A stretch of 64,000 nucleotides of DNA from Rickettsia helvetica (lineage in GTDB: Bacteria; Pseudomonadota; Alphaproteobacteria; Rickettsiales; Rickettsiaceae): positions 1,308,667 to 1,372,666 of the forward strand of contig NZ_OZ018776.1 in the NCBI RefSeq assembly GCF_963970025.1. The letters run 5' to 3'. The translations under genes were made by a program, and so were the position numbers. Below, piece by piece: positions 52,570 to 62,800 of the stretch (position 1 is the first letter of the stretch; every line of letters starts with the position of its first letter). The notes below the pieces were generated by a model. The model did not search any database and was not told the origin of the DNA. It saw only the letters and a program-made list of their open reading frames with translations.

Positions 52570-54447
52570 TTAACCTATACCAAATGACGATTTTCGTGAA
52601 TTTTTACCACTTAAACCTTTTTGAACATGGGTACTCTTTATAGCATCTCGTTCTCCTTTAGTTTTTAGAACCTTTGGTTTAGTACTAACATCACTCCAAT
52701 TACCGCTATCGCTTTCACTGCCACTACTGCTGCTGCTACTATCACTCATCTCCATAGCGACTCTTCGTGCTAAAATTGATGCAATTTCATTAGGTTTGCT
52801 AACATTCTGAGCAGGCTTACTATGAGAATATGCAACCGGTTTCCCTGTATTAGGATCAAATTCAACTTTTTTTAGTTTGTGTTCACCTCTTATGGACTGC
52901 AGCAATAAATCTCTAGAATCTTGTGCCTTAACATCCGTTTTTTCAACTTTTCTTAGGTTTTTTGGTCCTACTATTTCTTTCATTAAATCAGAAGTATCTA
53001 TAGAAGGACGTGGTTGATTTTCCAGTTTTTTAACCGTAGTAGCTTCTACAGGCTTAGATAATGTCTCAGTCTGAGCCGGAGCCATAGGCGGTGGTGGCGG
53101 AATGTTATTTTCCGGTAAAGGCGGTGGTGGCGGAATGTTATTTTCCGGCAAAGGTGGTGGTGGCGGAATGTTATTTTCCGGCAAAGGTGGTGGTGGCGGA
53201 ATGTTATTTTCCGGTAAAGGTGGTGGTGGCGGAATGTTATTTTCCGGCAAAGGTGGTGGTGGCGGAATGTTATTTTCCGGCAAAGGTGGTGGTGGCGGAA
53301 TGTTATTTTCCGGCAAAGGTGGTGGTGGCGGAATGTTATTTTCCGGCAAAGGTGGTGGTGGCGGAATGTTATTTTCCGGTAAAGGTGGTGGTGGCGGAAT
53401 GTTATTTTCCGGCAAAGGTGGTGGTGGCGGAATGTTATTTTCCGGCAAAGGTGGTGGTGGCGGAATGTTATTTTCCGGTAAAGGTGGTGGTGGCGGAATG
53501 TTATTTTCTAAAGGTTTAGCTAGGGACGAATTTGCTAATATTGGTTCTTTTTTTGACGTCATGTGATTTGTAAGGTTACTTACTATCTTTTGCAACTCTT
53601 CATTGTCAGGTAACTTTGCAATTATATCATTAATATTTCTTTCTTTATTTTCAATTAATTCTTCAAATTTATGCTTCGTTTCATATAATTGTTTGTCAAT
53701 CTTTCTAATTGTTCTAGTATTACTTTCTTTGTTTTTTGCTAAAACCTGCTCACTATTATTTACAAAAACATTTTTAACATTTTGCCAAATATTATTTAAT
53801 TTTTCAAAAAATGTATAAGGTATTTCTTCCCTAATTTCAGCAACCTGTTTTTGTATTTTTTTAAGTTCTTTGATATTAGAATTTTCGGATATTAAATTTT
53901 GGATGTTTTGTTTTGTAGCATTTAAAGAATTATATTGTTTCTCTAGTTCTTCCGCATTAATGAATTGTAAGGGATTTGTCATATGTAGAGCTGAGAATCT
54001 TTCAGGTTTACTCTTATAACTAAAAAATACTTCTGATAATCTTTCTCTTTGATCTTTAGATAAATTTTTCTTTGTTAAATCCTCAAAATTTTTTTTGATT
54101 TCTTCTTGTAATTCTTGCTTTAAAGGTGCAGATTTTTCCGCTATATTATATATCTTATTATCAATATCTTTTAATACTTTATTATTATACTTTATTGCTT
54201 CATTTGTTAACTGTTCTTCACTTTTTATAAAAATATACTTTACATTAGAAACTGTTTTTACAAATCTTTTAAACCAATGCAGCGATCTGTTATGTTCTTT
54301 TTCTAGTTCTTTAGTTTCATTTTGTATTTCGATTAAACCTTGCAGCTTCTTATTTTGTTCGCATAATTTGTTTACTTGGCCTAATATAGTATTTAAAGCA
54401 TTATTTTCTTGTGCTAATAATTTATTTATATCTATTTCTTTAGCCAT
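52570..54447 (-). CDS. rickA: RickA, Arp2/3-complex activator
   Basis: 625 aa from ATG 54447 (MAKEIDINKLLAQENNALNT); AGGTG lies 8 nt upstream, whereas the in-frame ATG at 54456 leaves no room. N-terminal helical part, then 13 copies of NNIPPPPP with PLPE spacers (33-nt units, 53094-53518), then a WH2-like actin-binding part (SRDLLLQSIRGEHKLKKVEF), a central segment (ASILARRVAMEMSDSSSSSS) and an acidic SESDSGNWSD. These match WASP-type nucleation promoters: RickA drives actin comets via host Arp2/3. TATAAT lies at 54483-54478. No signal peptide. Intact. Confidence 0.95.
   Translation of the reverse strand: MAKEIDINKLLAQENNALNTILGQVNKLCEQNKKLQGLIEIQNETKELEKEHNRSLHWFKRFVKTVSNVKYIFIKSEEQLTNEAIKYNNKVLKDIDNKIYNIAEKSAPLKQELQEEIKKNFEDLTKKNLSKDQRERLSEVFFSYKSKPERFSALHMTNPLQFINAEELEKQYNSLNATKQNIQNLISENSNIKELKKIQKQVAEIREEIPYTFFEKLNNIWQNVKNVFVNNSEQVLAKNKESNTRTIRKIDKQLYETKHKFEELIENKERNINDIIAKLPDNEELQKIVSNLTNHMTSKKEPILANSSLAKPLENNIPPPPPLPENNIPPPPPLPENNIPPPPPLPENNIPPPPPLPENNIPPPPPLPENNIPPPPPLPENNIPPPPPLPENNIPPPPPLPENNIPPPPPLPENNIPPPPPLPENNIPPPPPLPENNIPPPPPLPENNIPPPPPMAPAQTETLSKPVEATTVKKLENQPRPSIDTSDLMKEIVGPKNLRKVEKTDVKAQDSRDLLLQSIRGEHKLKKVEFDPNTGKPVAYSHSKPAQNVSKPNEIASILARRVAMEMSDSSSSSSGSESDSGNWSDVSTKPKVLKTKGERDAIKSTHVQKGLSGKNSRKSSFGIG
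53094..53518. repeat. 33-bp tandem repeat inside rickA (13 units)
   Basis: Units start at 53102 and every 33 bp to 53498. Variants differ mainly at one T/C (GGTAAAG or GGCAAAG), so units are nearly identical. The unit encodes NNIPPPPPLPE. Recent expansion by slippage or recombination is likely. Confidence 0.95.
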
Positions 54448-54549
54448 GTCATACACCTACTATAAATTAATATCGGTATTATAGTACATTTCTTGTACAA
54501 AAGCAAAGAGAAAGTTAATTTATGTTAATATTTTTGATAAATAAAAAGT

Positions 54550-54677
54550 AGATAGACGAAGTTTAATTTGAAAAAGAGCAAGGAGTCTATAAGTCAAGGA
54601 ACGCAGCATATATAATACGTGAGTATCCTTGAGCTTATAAGACGACGTAGCCAATTTTTCAAATTAAACGAGTATAG
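54550..54677. repeat. Family C palindromic element, copy 2
   Basis: GACGAAGTTTAATTTGAAAA and TTTTTCAAATTAAACGAGTA arms; core GCAAGGAGTCTATAAG and GACGACGTAGCC as at 40439. It ends at the mraY stop region. Confidence 0.75.
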
Positions 54678-55763
54678 TTAACGTAATTTTAAGGATGATA
54701 AACCTATAAGAGCAAATATGACTGAAATAATCCAAAATCTTATTACAACTTTTGATTCTGCCCAGCCGTGTTTTTCAAAATGATGATGGAGCGGTGCCAT
54801 TTTAAATATTCTTTTTCCTTTAGTAGCTTTAAAATAATACACCTGTAAAATTACGGATACCGTTTCAATAACAAATAAGCCGCCGACTATGCTTAAGACT
54901 ATTTCATGCTTAGTAATGACGCTAATAATACCAAGTACACCGCCAAGACTTAAACTACCGGTATCGCCCATAAAAACTTCTGCCGGTTGTGCATTAAACC
55001 ACAAAAATCCAAGGCAGCTACCAACTAATCCCGCACATAACACCGTTAACTCTCCGGTATTCGGTATATAGGTTAGCTGTAAGTAGTTCGAGTAAATTAG
55101 ATTTCCTACTAAATAACTTATTAAAGCAAAAGAACCGGCAGTAAAAGCAATAGGAACGGTAGCAAGCCCATCAAGCCCATCCGTTAGATTCACAGCATTA
55201 GAAGAGCCGACTATAACAAATATAGCAAAAACTATATAAAAATAACCAAGATCTAAACTTAAATTTTTAAAAAACGGTACGTTAAGTAAATGGCTTGGAT
55301 TTTTATCGGTATATTCTAGTACAACACATATGATTAAGCTAATAATTCCTTGCAGCAAAAGCTTACTTTTCCCTCTTACCCCATAATGGTTATTTTTAGT
55401 TACCTTAGCATAATCATCCATAAATCCTATAATACCGAAGCTAATAAAACCAAATAACGTAATCCAAATATATTTATTGGTTAAATCGGCAAGTAATAAA
55501 GTAGAGAGACAACTAGACAAAATAATCATAATGCCCCCCATAGTCGGAGTACCTGCTTTTATTTGATGCGATTCAGGTCCGTCCAAGCGTATAGGTTGGC
55601 CATTTTTTTGAAGAGATCGCAGAAATTTTATTAATATAGGACCTGTGATAAAGCTCAGGCTTAGAGTTATAATAATAGCAAGACCGCTACGAAAAGTAAT
55701 ATAGTGGAATAAATTAGCTATATGTGAATTATGGATGTGAGGAAGTAAAAGATTGTATAACAT
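54678..55763 (-). CDS. mraY: Phospho-N-acetylmuramoyl-pentapeptide-transferase MraY
   Basis: 361 aa with ten membrane helices, normal for MraY, which makes lipid I. Motifs: HQIKAGTPTMGGIMIILS (about 66-83), FGIIGFMDDYAKVTKNNHYG with the catalytic DD, NLTDGLDGLATVPIAF, FLWFNAQPAEVFMGDTGSLS, and the histidine tract MAPLHHHFEKHGWAE. Downstream of murF on the same strand, 220 bp away with a repeat between. Confidence 0.96.
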   Translation of the reverse strand: MLYNLLLPHIHNSHIANLFHYITFRSGLAIIITLSLSFITGPILIKFLRSLQKNGQPIRLDGPESHQIKAGTPTMGGIMIILSSCLSTLLLADLTNKYIWITLFGFISFGIIGFMDDYAKVTKNNHYGVRGKSKLLLQGIISLIICVVLEYTDKNPSHLLNVPFFKNLSLDLGYFYIVFAIFVIVGSSNAVNLTDGLDGLATVPIAFTAGSFALISYLVGNLIYSNYLQLTYIPNTGELTVLCAGLVGSCLGFLWFNAQPAEVFMGDTGSLSLGGVLGIISVITKHEIVLSIVGGLFVIETVSVILQVYYFKATKGKRIFKMAPLHHHFEKHGWAESKVVIRFWIISVIFALIGLSSLKLR

Positions 55764-55823
55764 TTGTAGATTTAAATTAAAAAGTATATTTTGATGTTAT
55801 TTATTGTTGCACGGATACCAAAT

Positions 55824-55942
55824 CATTATTGCGAGCGACTAAAAGGAGCATGGCAATCCAGAAAAAATTAAAAACATGCTAATCTTTAGCATTTTTTACT
55901 GGATTGCTTCGTCCATTACTTCGTAATTTCCTCGCAATAATG
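55824..55942. repeat. Family A palindromic repeat, copy 12
   Basis: CATTATTGCGAGCGACTAAA to CTCGCAATAATGG, with a symmetric T-for-C change at both ends. Between murF and mraY. Confidence 0.85.
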
Positions 55943-55983
55943 GAAAAACCAAGCCATGCAATATTAGAAATATCCTAGTGTAT

Positions 55984-57486
55984 TTATTTATAATAATCAA
56001 CAATCTTATCAAGTTTTACACCTCTTGACCCTTTTATTAGGATAAGCTCATTGCCTTCAAATAAATCCGTGATATGCGTAATTAATTCGTCAACATTTTT
56101 AAAGTATTTTTTAGCTATTTTGGAAGGTAGTAAATCATAAATATATTTAGTATTTGCTCCTACTAAATAGACCTTAGAACCACCAGCATCTAGTATATAC
56201 GGTACTAGTTCCTCATGTAGCCGTTTAGAATCCCCCCCTAGCTCTAGCATATCGCCTATTATAGCGGTTTTATTCTCGGCAGGTACTTGTTTTAAATATT
56301 CTAATGCAGCTTTCATTGAAGCGGGACTTGCGTTATAGTAATCACAAATTACACGACAATTTTGTATATTGATAATTTCTCCTCTTCCTTTAGTAGGAGA
56401 AATATTTGCTAAGTGATTTGCAGCTATCTCTAGATCTTTACCTAATATATCGATAATTAAAAGTACACCAGTATAATTTTCAGCAAAATGCCCAGGAACA
56501 AAAGGTATAGTTACATCTAGGGTTTTATTATTTATCTTATACTTTAAATGAACTTGATCTTCTAGCTTCTCATATAAAATTAATTCAGCTGAAGCTTTAG
56601 ATGATCTACCGAAACTATGTATATTGGTAATAGAAAGGTTTTTTAATATCGATAATATTTTGTTATAGGAATTAGTATCGGCATTAATAATGGCAATATC
56701 ATTTTTGCTAAAATTTTCAAAAATCTCACATTTAGCTTCAGCTATCTCTTCAAGCGAGTTAAAAAATTCTAAATGAGCTTCCGAAATATTAGTAATCATA
56801 GCAATATTCGGCTTTAATATTTGAACTAATTCTCTTATTTCGCCTTTATGGTTCATACCACACTCAAAAATAGCATATTCCGTATCATCAGGCATTGAAG
56901 CAAGATTAATAAGTAATCCCAAGTGATTATTGAAGTTACCTCGGCTAGCAAAAATTAGACCTCTTATATAACTTGCTTCTAACGGTAATTTGTACGTCAA
57001 TCCGGTACTCACATCCTCACGTACTAAAGTGTACGCTGCGGTTCTGCGTTCCGTGTTTCCTTCAAATTCCTCTTGATTAGCTTCATTATATAAGAGGTCT
57101 AATGATTTATCGTTAGTCTCAGTTAGTAAGGTTTTTAAAGCTTCTTTAGTGGAGGTTTTACCGACACTACCGGTGATAGCTATGAATTTCGCTTTTGAAT
57201 TCTCTCGTTTATATAAAGCCATTTTTTGTAGAGCTTCAAAACAATCATCAACTAAAATAATTTTATCTTTATCCGTTATCTCTACTTGCTTACTAACAAT
57301 TACGGTTGCCGCTCCTTTATCTATTGCATCTAAAACATAATCATGGCCGTCTCTATTACCTTGAAGTGCTATAAATAAATCACCTTTTTTAACGTCTTTG
57401 GAATTAAATTGCGCTTCATTACAATTGATAGAATTAGAGATTGTTATACCGAGAGCAGCACTTAAAGTTTTAGAGTTCCAGATCAT
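55984..57486 (-). CDS. murF: UDP-MurNAc-tripeptide:D-Ala-D-Ala ligase MurF with RPE-1 insertion
   Basis: 500 aa. Adds D-Ala-D-Ala to the UDP-MurNAc-tripeptide. P-loop AITGSVGKTSTKEALKTLL (about 104-122), ECGMNHKGEIRELV, and YYNASPASMKAALEYL with the ligand residues of the C-domain. Between LLYNEAN and IFASRGNFNNHLG there is a foreign stretch (QEEFEGNTERRTAAYTLVRE, YKLPLEASYIRGL) coded by an RPE-1 element at 56955-57102. It falls after the P-loop at a surface loop, so the enzyme probably tolerates it. murF starts 14 bp after the stop of the DUF4160 gene. Confidence 0.94.
   Translation of the reverse strand: MIWNSKTLSAALGITISNSINCNEAQFNSKDVKKGDLFIALQGNRDGHDYVLDAIDKGAATVIVSKQVEITDKDKIILVDDCFEALQKMALYKRENSKAKFIAITGSVGKTSTKEALKTLLTETNDKSLDLLYNEANQEEFEGNTERRTAAYTLVREDVSTGLTYKLPLEASYIRGLIFASRGNFNNHLGLLINLASMPDDTEYAIFECGMNHKGEIRELVQILKPNIAMITNISEAHLEFFNSLEEIAEAKCEIFENFSKNDIAIINADTNSYNKILSILKNLSITNIHSFGRSSKASAELILYEKLEDQVHLKYKINNKTLDVTIPFVPGHFAENYTGVLLIIDILGKDLEIAANHLANISPTKGRGEIINIQNCRVICDYYNASPASMKAALEYLKQVPAENKTAIIGDMLELGGDSKRLHEELVPYILDAGGSKVYLVGANTKYIYDLLPSKIAKKYFKNVDELITHITDLFEGNELILIKGSRGVKLDKIVDYYK
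56955..57102. repeat. RPE-1-type element inserted inside murF (148 bp)
   Basis: Perfect 17-bp arms, TTAGACCTCTTATATAA (56955-56971) and its complement (57086-57102). Core collinear with the elements at 38231 and 42564. Confidence 0.9.
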
Positions 57487-57499
57487 ATAATAGTGTTTG

Positions 57500-58003
57500 T
57501 TAACTAATTTCTAAATTAGTTTTCAGAAATTCAGGTGCAAAATCTGCACCGTTAGGCCAAGTAATAGTGTGCAGTTCTTTATCTAGAGTGACCTTATTAA
57601 ATAAGTTTTTATTTTGAAAAGGTTCAAATATTAAGCCTTTAAGATATTTATATAAATCAATATTTCCTTCTGTACCGTCATCAAAAGCTAGATGAATATA
57701 ATAATCTTTAACATATTTCACTGATGTGACATGTAACATTTTCTTTACTCCAAGGAGGTAATAGGATTTAATGGGTTCACCATTTTGAGTTTTTTGCCAG
57801 TTAACTAGTAATTCTTCTTTATATAAATTAAGCCATTCTATAACCAGTTGTAAAGCTCTTTTAGGAAATTTACCATCCATAACTTTATCTTCTAGTGAAA
57901 CTATAATTTCATAATCACCATATTTGGCATGAAAATGAGGAGGATTATGATCGTGATAGTACATCATAATTACAATACCAAGAAAACGACTAATTACAGG
58001 CAC
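57500..58003 (-). CDS. DUF4160-DUF2442 fusion protein, 167 aa
   Basis: Residues 1-85 are a DUF4160 domain (MPVISRFLGIVIMMYYHDHN, PPHFHAKYGDYE, ALQLVIEWLNLYKEELLVNW). Residues 88-167 are DUF2442 (LHVTSVKYVKDYYIHLAFDD, GTEGNIDLYKYL, TWPNGADFAPEFL). The two are usually separate neighbours in a small cassette suspected of being toxin-antitoxin-like; here they form one frame. It lies between murE and murF on their strand. Its HDHNPPHFH motif may bind a metal. Function not established. Confidence 0.8.
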   Translation of the reverse strand: MPVISRFLGIVIMMYYHDHNPPHFHAKYGDYEIIVSLEDKVMDGKFPKRALQLVIEWLNLYKEELLVNWQKTQNGEPIKSYYLLGVKKMLHVTSVKYVKDYYIHLAFDDGTEGNIDLYKYLKGLIFEPFQNKNLFNKVTLDKELHTITWPNGADFAPEFLKTNLEIS

Positions 58004-58118
58004 ATAGTTTCTTTTATAAATAACTTTTAGTTTAGTACATTTCTATAATTATTTCAAGCTTCAAGCTCGTAAGAATACGGCATTGCCTAAAAAGAATTGC
58101 TGAGATAGCCAATACTTC

Positions 58119-58237
58119 GATGTCATTCCTAGCTAGAAGCGGGAATCCAGAAAAACCTACAAAAAACTTGTTTTTTTAGGTTTATTTGTCAACATTAAGA
58201 AGTTATTTTTTGGATTCCTGCTTCCGCGGGAATGACA
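58119..58237. repeat. Family B-type repeat (supplies murE C-terminus)
   Basis: GTCATTCCTAGCTAGAAGCG, AAACCTACAAAAAACTTG, TTTTTAGGTTTATTTGTCAA and ATTCCTGCTTCCGCGGGAAT. The right end codes for the last residues of murE. Confidence 0.85.
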
Positions 58238-59660
58238 TCGAAAAAATACTCTTCCCTGCAACTTCAGCATCATCAAAAAATATTTTCTTATCGCCGATAA
58301 TTTGGTAATTTTCATGACCTTTGCCGGCAATTAATAAGATATCGTCTTGTTTTAAATTATTTATACCATATTTAATAGCTTCTTCTCTATTTGCTATTTC
58401 AATATAATTTGCTTTATCTATACCGCTTATGATTTCAGCTCTAATAAGCTTTGGGTCTTCATTGCGTGGATTATCATCTGTAATTATGACATGATCAGCG
58501 AGTTTTGCGGCTATTTGCCCCATAAGACTTCTCTTTGTCTTATCACGATTACCGCCGCAGCCAAAAATTACGCTTAGCTTACTATCACGTAATTTAATAT
58601 TTTTCAGCTCTGTTAAAGCTTTTTCAAGAGCATCCGGAGTATGGGCATAATCAACGAAAATATTAGTGTTGCTTATTCGCTGCATTCTGCCTTTTACCGG
58701 TTTAACTTCTACTAAAGAATCTATAACTTTATCAAAAGCAAAATCGGTATAATGCACACTAAGAGCAGTAATTAATAAATTACTAGCCTGAAAACTACCG
58801 ATTATCGGCGTATGAAAATTATATTCTCTATTATTAAATGTAAAATTAATATCCTGTCCTTTTAAAGAACCGTTAATTTTAGTTATTTCTAAATCACCTT
58901 TTTTCCCAACAGTTATAAATTTAATATTATGGTTATGTAGGTAATCTTTAACAAACTCTATTTCTTCTATATCGGAATTCAATATTGCAAGACCTCCATG
59001 TAATAAATGATCAGTAAATAATTTCAGTTTGGCTAATAAATAATTTTCTTTTGTATGGTGATAATCTAGATGATCCTGAGTAAAGCTAGTAAAACATGCG
59101 ATATTTACTTTTGTTTCCCCAAGCCTTGCTTGGTCAAGACCATGGCTAGAAGCTTCAAAAGCTAAATATTTTATACTGTTTTCAGCTAAATTATGAGCAA
59201 TTTTTCTAAAGCTTAAATAATCAAGTGTAGTCAACTCCGGTACATCATTTATAAGATTATCACAGCCAAAAATCTCTACACCTATCGTACCTATAGATGC
59301 GGCTTTTTCCCCAAGTAATGAATATGTTTGAGCTATATAGGATACTACCGAGCTTTTACCGTTAGTACCGGTTACGGCTATTAGATTCTTTGGTTTTTTA
59401 GGATAGAAGATTTCTATAGCTTCATATAAAGCTGCTTGTACATCCTCTACATAGATTATTTTATCTATAACAGTATTTTTTTCATTATCTGTAATTACTA
59501 ATACTGCACCTTTGCTTAAAGCATCCTTAATAAAATCATTTCCATCGGTATTCTGTCCTTTAATCGTAAAAAAGGCATCATTCTTCTTAATGTTTTTAGA
59601 GTTGGTCGACAAACCTTTTACGTTATGTTGTTGGAATAATTGTTTTAAGTTATGGAGCAT
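58203..59660 (-). CDS. murE: UDP-MurNAc-tripeptide synthetase MurE (meso-DAP adding)
   Basis: 485 aa. P-loop TGTNGKSS (97-104), the substrate motif FEASSHGLDQARLGE, and DNPR at 396-399, the mark of meso-diaminopimelate rather than lysine specificity. It adds DAP to UDP-MurNAc-L-Ala-D-Glu. The last ~10 residues (MSFPRKQESKK) are coded by repeat DNA and replace the native end, after the normal DDAEVAGKSI core. Likely active. murE, the DUF gene, murF and mraY are in line on one strand. Confidence 0.95.
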   Translation of the reverse strand: MLHNLKQLFQQHNVKGLSTNSKNIKKNDAFFTIKGQNTDGNDFIKDALSKGAVLVITDNEKNTVIDKIIYVEDVQAALYEAIEIFYPKKPKNLIAVTGTNGKSSVVSYIAQTYSLLGEKAASIGTIGVEIFGCDNLINDVPELTTLDYLSFRKIAHNLAENSIKYLAFEASSHGLDQARLGETKVNIACFTSFTQDHLDYHHTKENYLLAKLKLFTDHLLHGGLAILNSDIEEIEFVKDYLHNHNIKFITVGKKGDLEITKINGSLKGQDINFTFNNREYNFHTPIIGSFQASNLLITALSVHYTDFAFDKVIDSLVEVKPVKGRMQRISNTNIFVDYAHTPDALEKALTELKNIKLRDSKLSVIFGCGGNRDKTKRSLMGQIAAKLADHVIITDDNPRNEDPKLIRAEIISGIDKANYIEIANREEAIKYGINNLKQDDILLIAGKGHENYQIIGDKKIFFDDAEVAGKSIFSMSFPRKQESKK

Positions 59661-59686
59661 GTTTATTATGTTAAAAAAGTGTTATT

Positions 59687-59806
59687 GTCATTGCGAGGAA
59701 ATTGCATAGCAATTGACGAAGCAATCCAGTAAAAAATTCTGATTTACAGAATTTTTTTATTATTTCTTCTGGATTGCCACGCAGTCTACGACTGCTTGCA
59801 ATGACG
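59687..59806. repeat. Family A palindromic repeat, copy 13
   Basis: GTCATTGCGAGGAAATTGCA to GACTGCTTGCAATGACG; between mfd and murE. Confidence 0.85.
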
Positions 59807-59826
59807 GAGTAGGAATGACATCGAGT

Positions 59827-62800
59827 CTACACCTCCGATAAATTCCAAAGTAGTTGATTCGCCTCGGTAATCATATTTTTATCTACTAATTTCTTGATAT
59901 ATACTAATTTATTATCCGGTTTGATTTTTGCCTGATTAGAGTAAGTACTAACGAATTTTAAAATTTTATCAGTCATATCGGCATTTTTATAAAATTTAAT
60001 CACAAACCCGTTATCTCCTGAATCTAAATTCTCAATATTTAACTTAAAGCATAATAGTTTTATTTTTACAATATCAAGTAAATTATTAAATTCAATCGGT
60101 AGCGAACCGAATCTATCAATCATCTCATCTTTAAATTTCTCTACTTCTATCTCATTACTTAAATTACCTATTCTTCTATATAGCCCAAGTTTAAGAGCCG
60201 AATCGGATACATAATTATCCGGAATAAAGACGGATAATCCCAAATTAATAGTCGGGATAAAGGGTTGTTCTGAAACAACCAGTTCATCTTTAAAAATAGC
60301 TATTTGTTCTTCCAGCATTTCTTGATAGAGTTCCGTACCTACTTCTTTAATTTGTCCTGATTGTTCTTCACCTATCAAATTACCGAAGCCTCGTAAATCC
60401 ATATCATGGCTTGCAATAGTAAAACCTGAGCCTAAAGCACAACTATTTTGTATTATCTCTAAGCGTCTTAAGGAGTGCGATGTCATCTTTTTATGACTTG
60501 CTACCGTTAGATAAGCATAGCCTCGCATTTTACCTCGACCTATTCGACCACGCAATTGATATAGCTGACTAAGACCCAGCATATCAGCCTTATGTATGAT
60601 CATGGTATTTGCCTCGGCTATATCAATTCCTGATTCTATAATAGTAGTTGAGACTAGTATATCGAATTTGCCGGCATAAAACTCGCTCATAACCTCATCA
60701 ATTTTACTCGGAGTCATTTTTCCGTGAGCTATTTTATAGCTTAATTCCGGCATGATTTGTTTTAATTGTTTTTCGATATCCTCTATATCTTTAATTCTTG
60801 GAACTACATAAAAGCTTCTTCCGCCTCTAAAATGTTCGCGTAATAATGCATCTCTGATAATAACGGGATCAAACGGCATAACCGATGTACGAACTTCCAG
60901 CCTGTTTAGAGGCGGCGTTGCAATAATGCTAAGTTCTTTTAAACCGGTCATTGACATTTGCAAAGTTCGAGGAATCGGTGTTGCCGACATTGCAAGTACA
61001 TGGGAAGAGGATTTTAGCGATTTAAGAAATTCTTTTTGACCGACACCGAAATGCTGTTCTTCATCGATTATTAACAATTTCAAATTAAAGAATTTTGTAT
61101 TGTTATGTAATAAAGAATGAGTGCCTATTATTATATTTATTTTACCGCTTTCAAGTTCCGATCTTATAATCTTTGCTTCTTTAGAACTAACAACGCTAGA
61201 TAATTGCTTGATATTTAAATCAAAACCCTTGAACCTTTCTATGAACCTTGAAAAATGTTGACTACATAAAATAGTTGTCGGTACAACTACGGCTACTTGA
61301 GGTAAATGTTCATTTAGAGATTTTGCTACCATAAAGACGGCACGCATTGCTACTTCAGTTTTACCAAACCCAACATCACCGCATATTAACCTATCCATTA
61401 ACATACTGCTTCTTAGATCTTCTTTAATATCGTTTATAGCGGTTAACTGGTCTTCCGTTTCACTGAAAGGAAAATTAGCACAAAATTTATCATATTCTTC
61501 AAGGTCAAATTCAACGGAAGCACTGCTATTAAGTTTCCGTTTAGCTGCTATTTGTATTAAATGCAGTGCTATCTCTTTTATACGGTTTTTAAGTTTCGCC
61601 TTACTTCTTTGCCATGAGACGCTGCCAAGCTTATCAAGCTCCGCATTATCATTGCCGTATTTTTTTATTACCTCTATATTTTCAACGGGTATATATAATT
61701 TATCATTACCGGCATATAGAATCTTTAAGAAATCATGCAGTTTACCTTTGATTTCTAAAGCTTCCAGCTTTAAAAACTGCCCTATTCCATGATCTTTGTG
61801 TACTACAAACTCACCTTCAGCTAAATTATCAAGCTCCAGCAAGATATTTTTAAGCTTTTTGTTAGTGTTTGTAGAACTAGTTTTTTCTTCTAATAATTCG
61901 CTAGCGGTAATAAATAAATATTCTTTAGTATAAAAGCTTTGACTTAAAGGAATTATTCCGACATTTATTACTGAAGCCTTAGCTTCGTCTAATTTATTTA
62001 TCTCATTATATTTATATTCATAATTTTGGGTGATGCTTTTAACTCTCTCAAGACCGCTTAAAGAAGCTGCACCTATCACAATTTTTCTAGAAGAATGGGC
62101 TTTAATAATCTCAAATAATTTATCGAAAACCGTTTTCTTTTCTATAAAACTTGCAGAACTAATATTTTCAATTAAGCTAGCTTGCTCAGAATTTTCATAA
62201 CTAATCAATATATTGTTTTTTCGTTCTAGTAATTCCGTTATTTCAGAAACGGTAAAATATAAGCTAGTCAGTGAAAGAGTAGGATAGAAACTATTAAATT
62301 TAAGTTTATTTGTCTCTGACCTTGCTGAATAAAAATCGTTATAACTATGTTCAAACTCTAAAATGGCTTGTTTTGACAGATTATCAAATATGAAAATAGG
62401 ATCGTTTAGATAATCTATTAAGTTAGAGCAGGAATCGTAAAATAATGGGAGCAATTGTTCATATCCCGAAAATTTTCTTCCCGATATTACCGCCTCATAT
62501 AAAGGATTATCAGTATGATTAACTCCAAAACTTCGTAAGTAATTATTCTTAAAATTACCGATTGTTTCAGAGTTTAAAACTATCTCATTTGCAGGACTAA
62601 TAACGAGTTCCGTACAAGATTTAGTCGAAATTTGCGTATCAATATCAAATTCTTTTATTGATTCAATATAATCCCAGCTAAAATTAATTCTATAAGCTTT
62701 AGGACCTGGCAATATTATATCAATTATTTCGCCTCTAACCGCAAATTCCCCGACATCGATGCTACTCGCATTTCTTGTAAAACTATTTTCTACTAGAAAC

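Noticed and set aside
53094..53518. Regular short repeats that look like a CRISPR array
   Set aside because: Units are directly joined with no unique spacers, and they code for the proline-rich part of RickA. No cas genes are seen.
53091..53566. Two long plus-strand ORFs of glycine-rich or cysteine-containing repeats opposite rickA
   Set aside because: The 33-bp unit is a multiple of three, so every frame without a stop in one unit stays open across the array. They are shadows of the rickA repeats.
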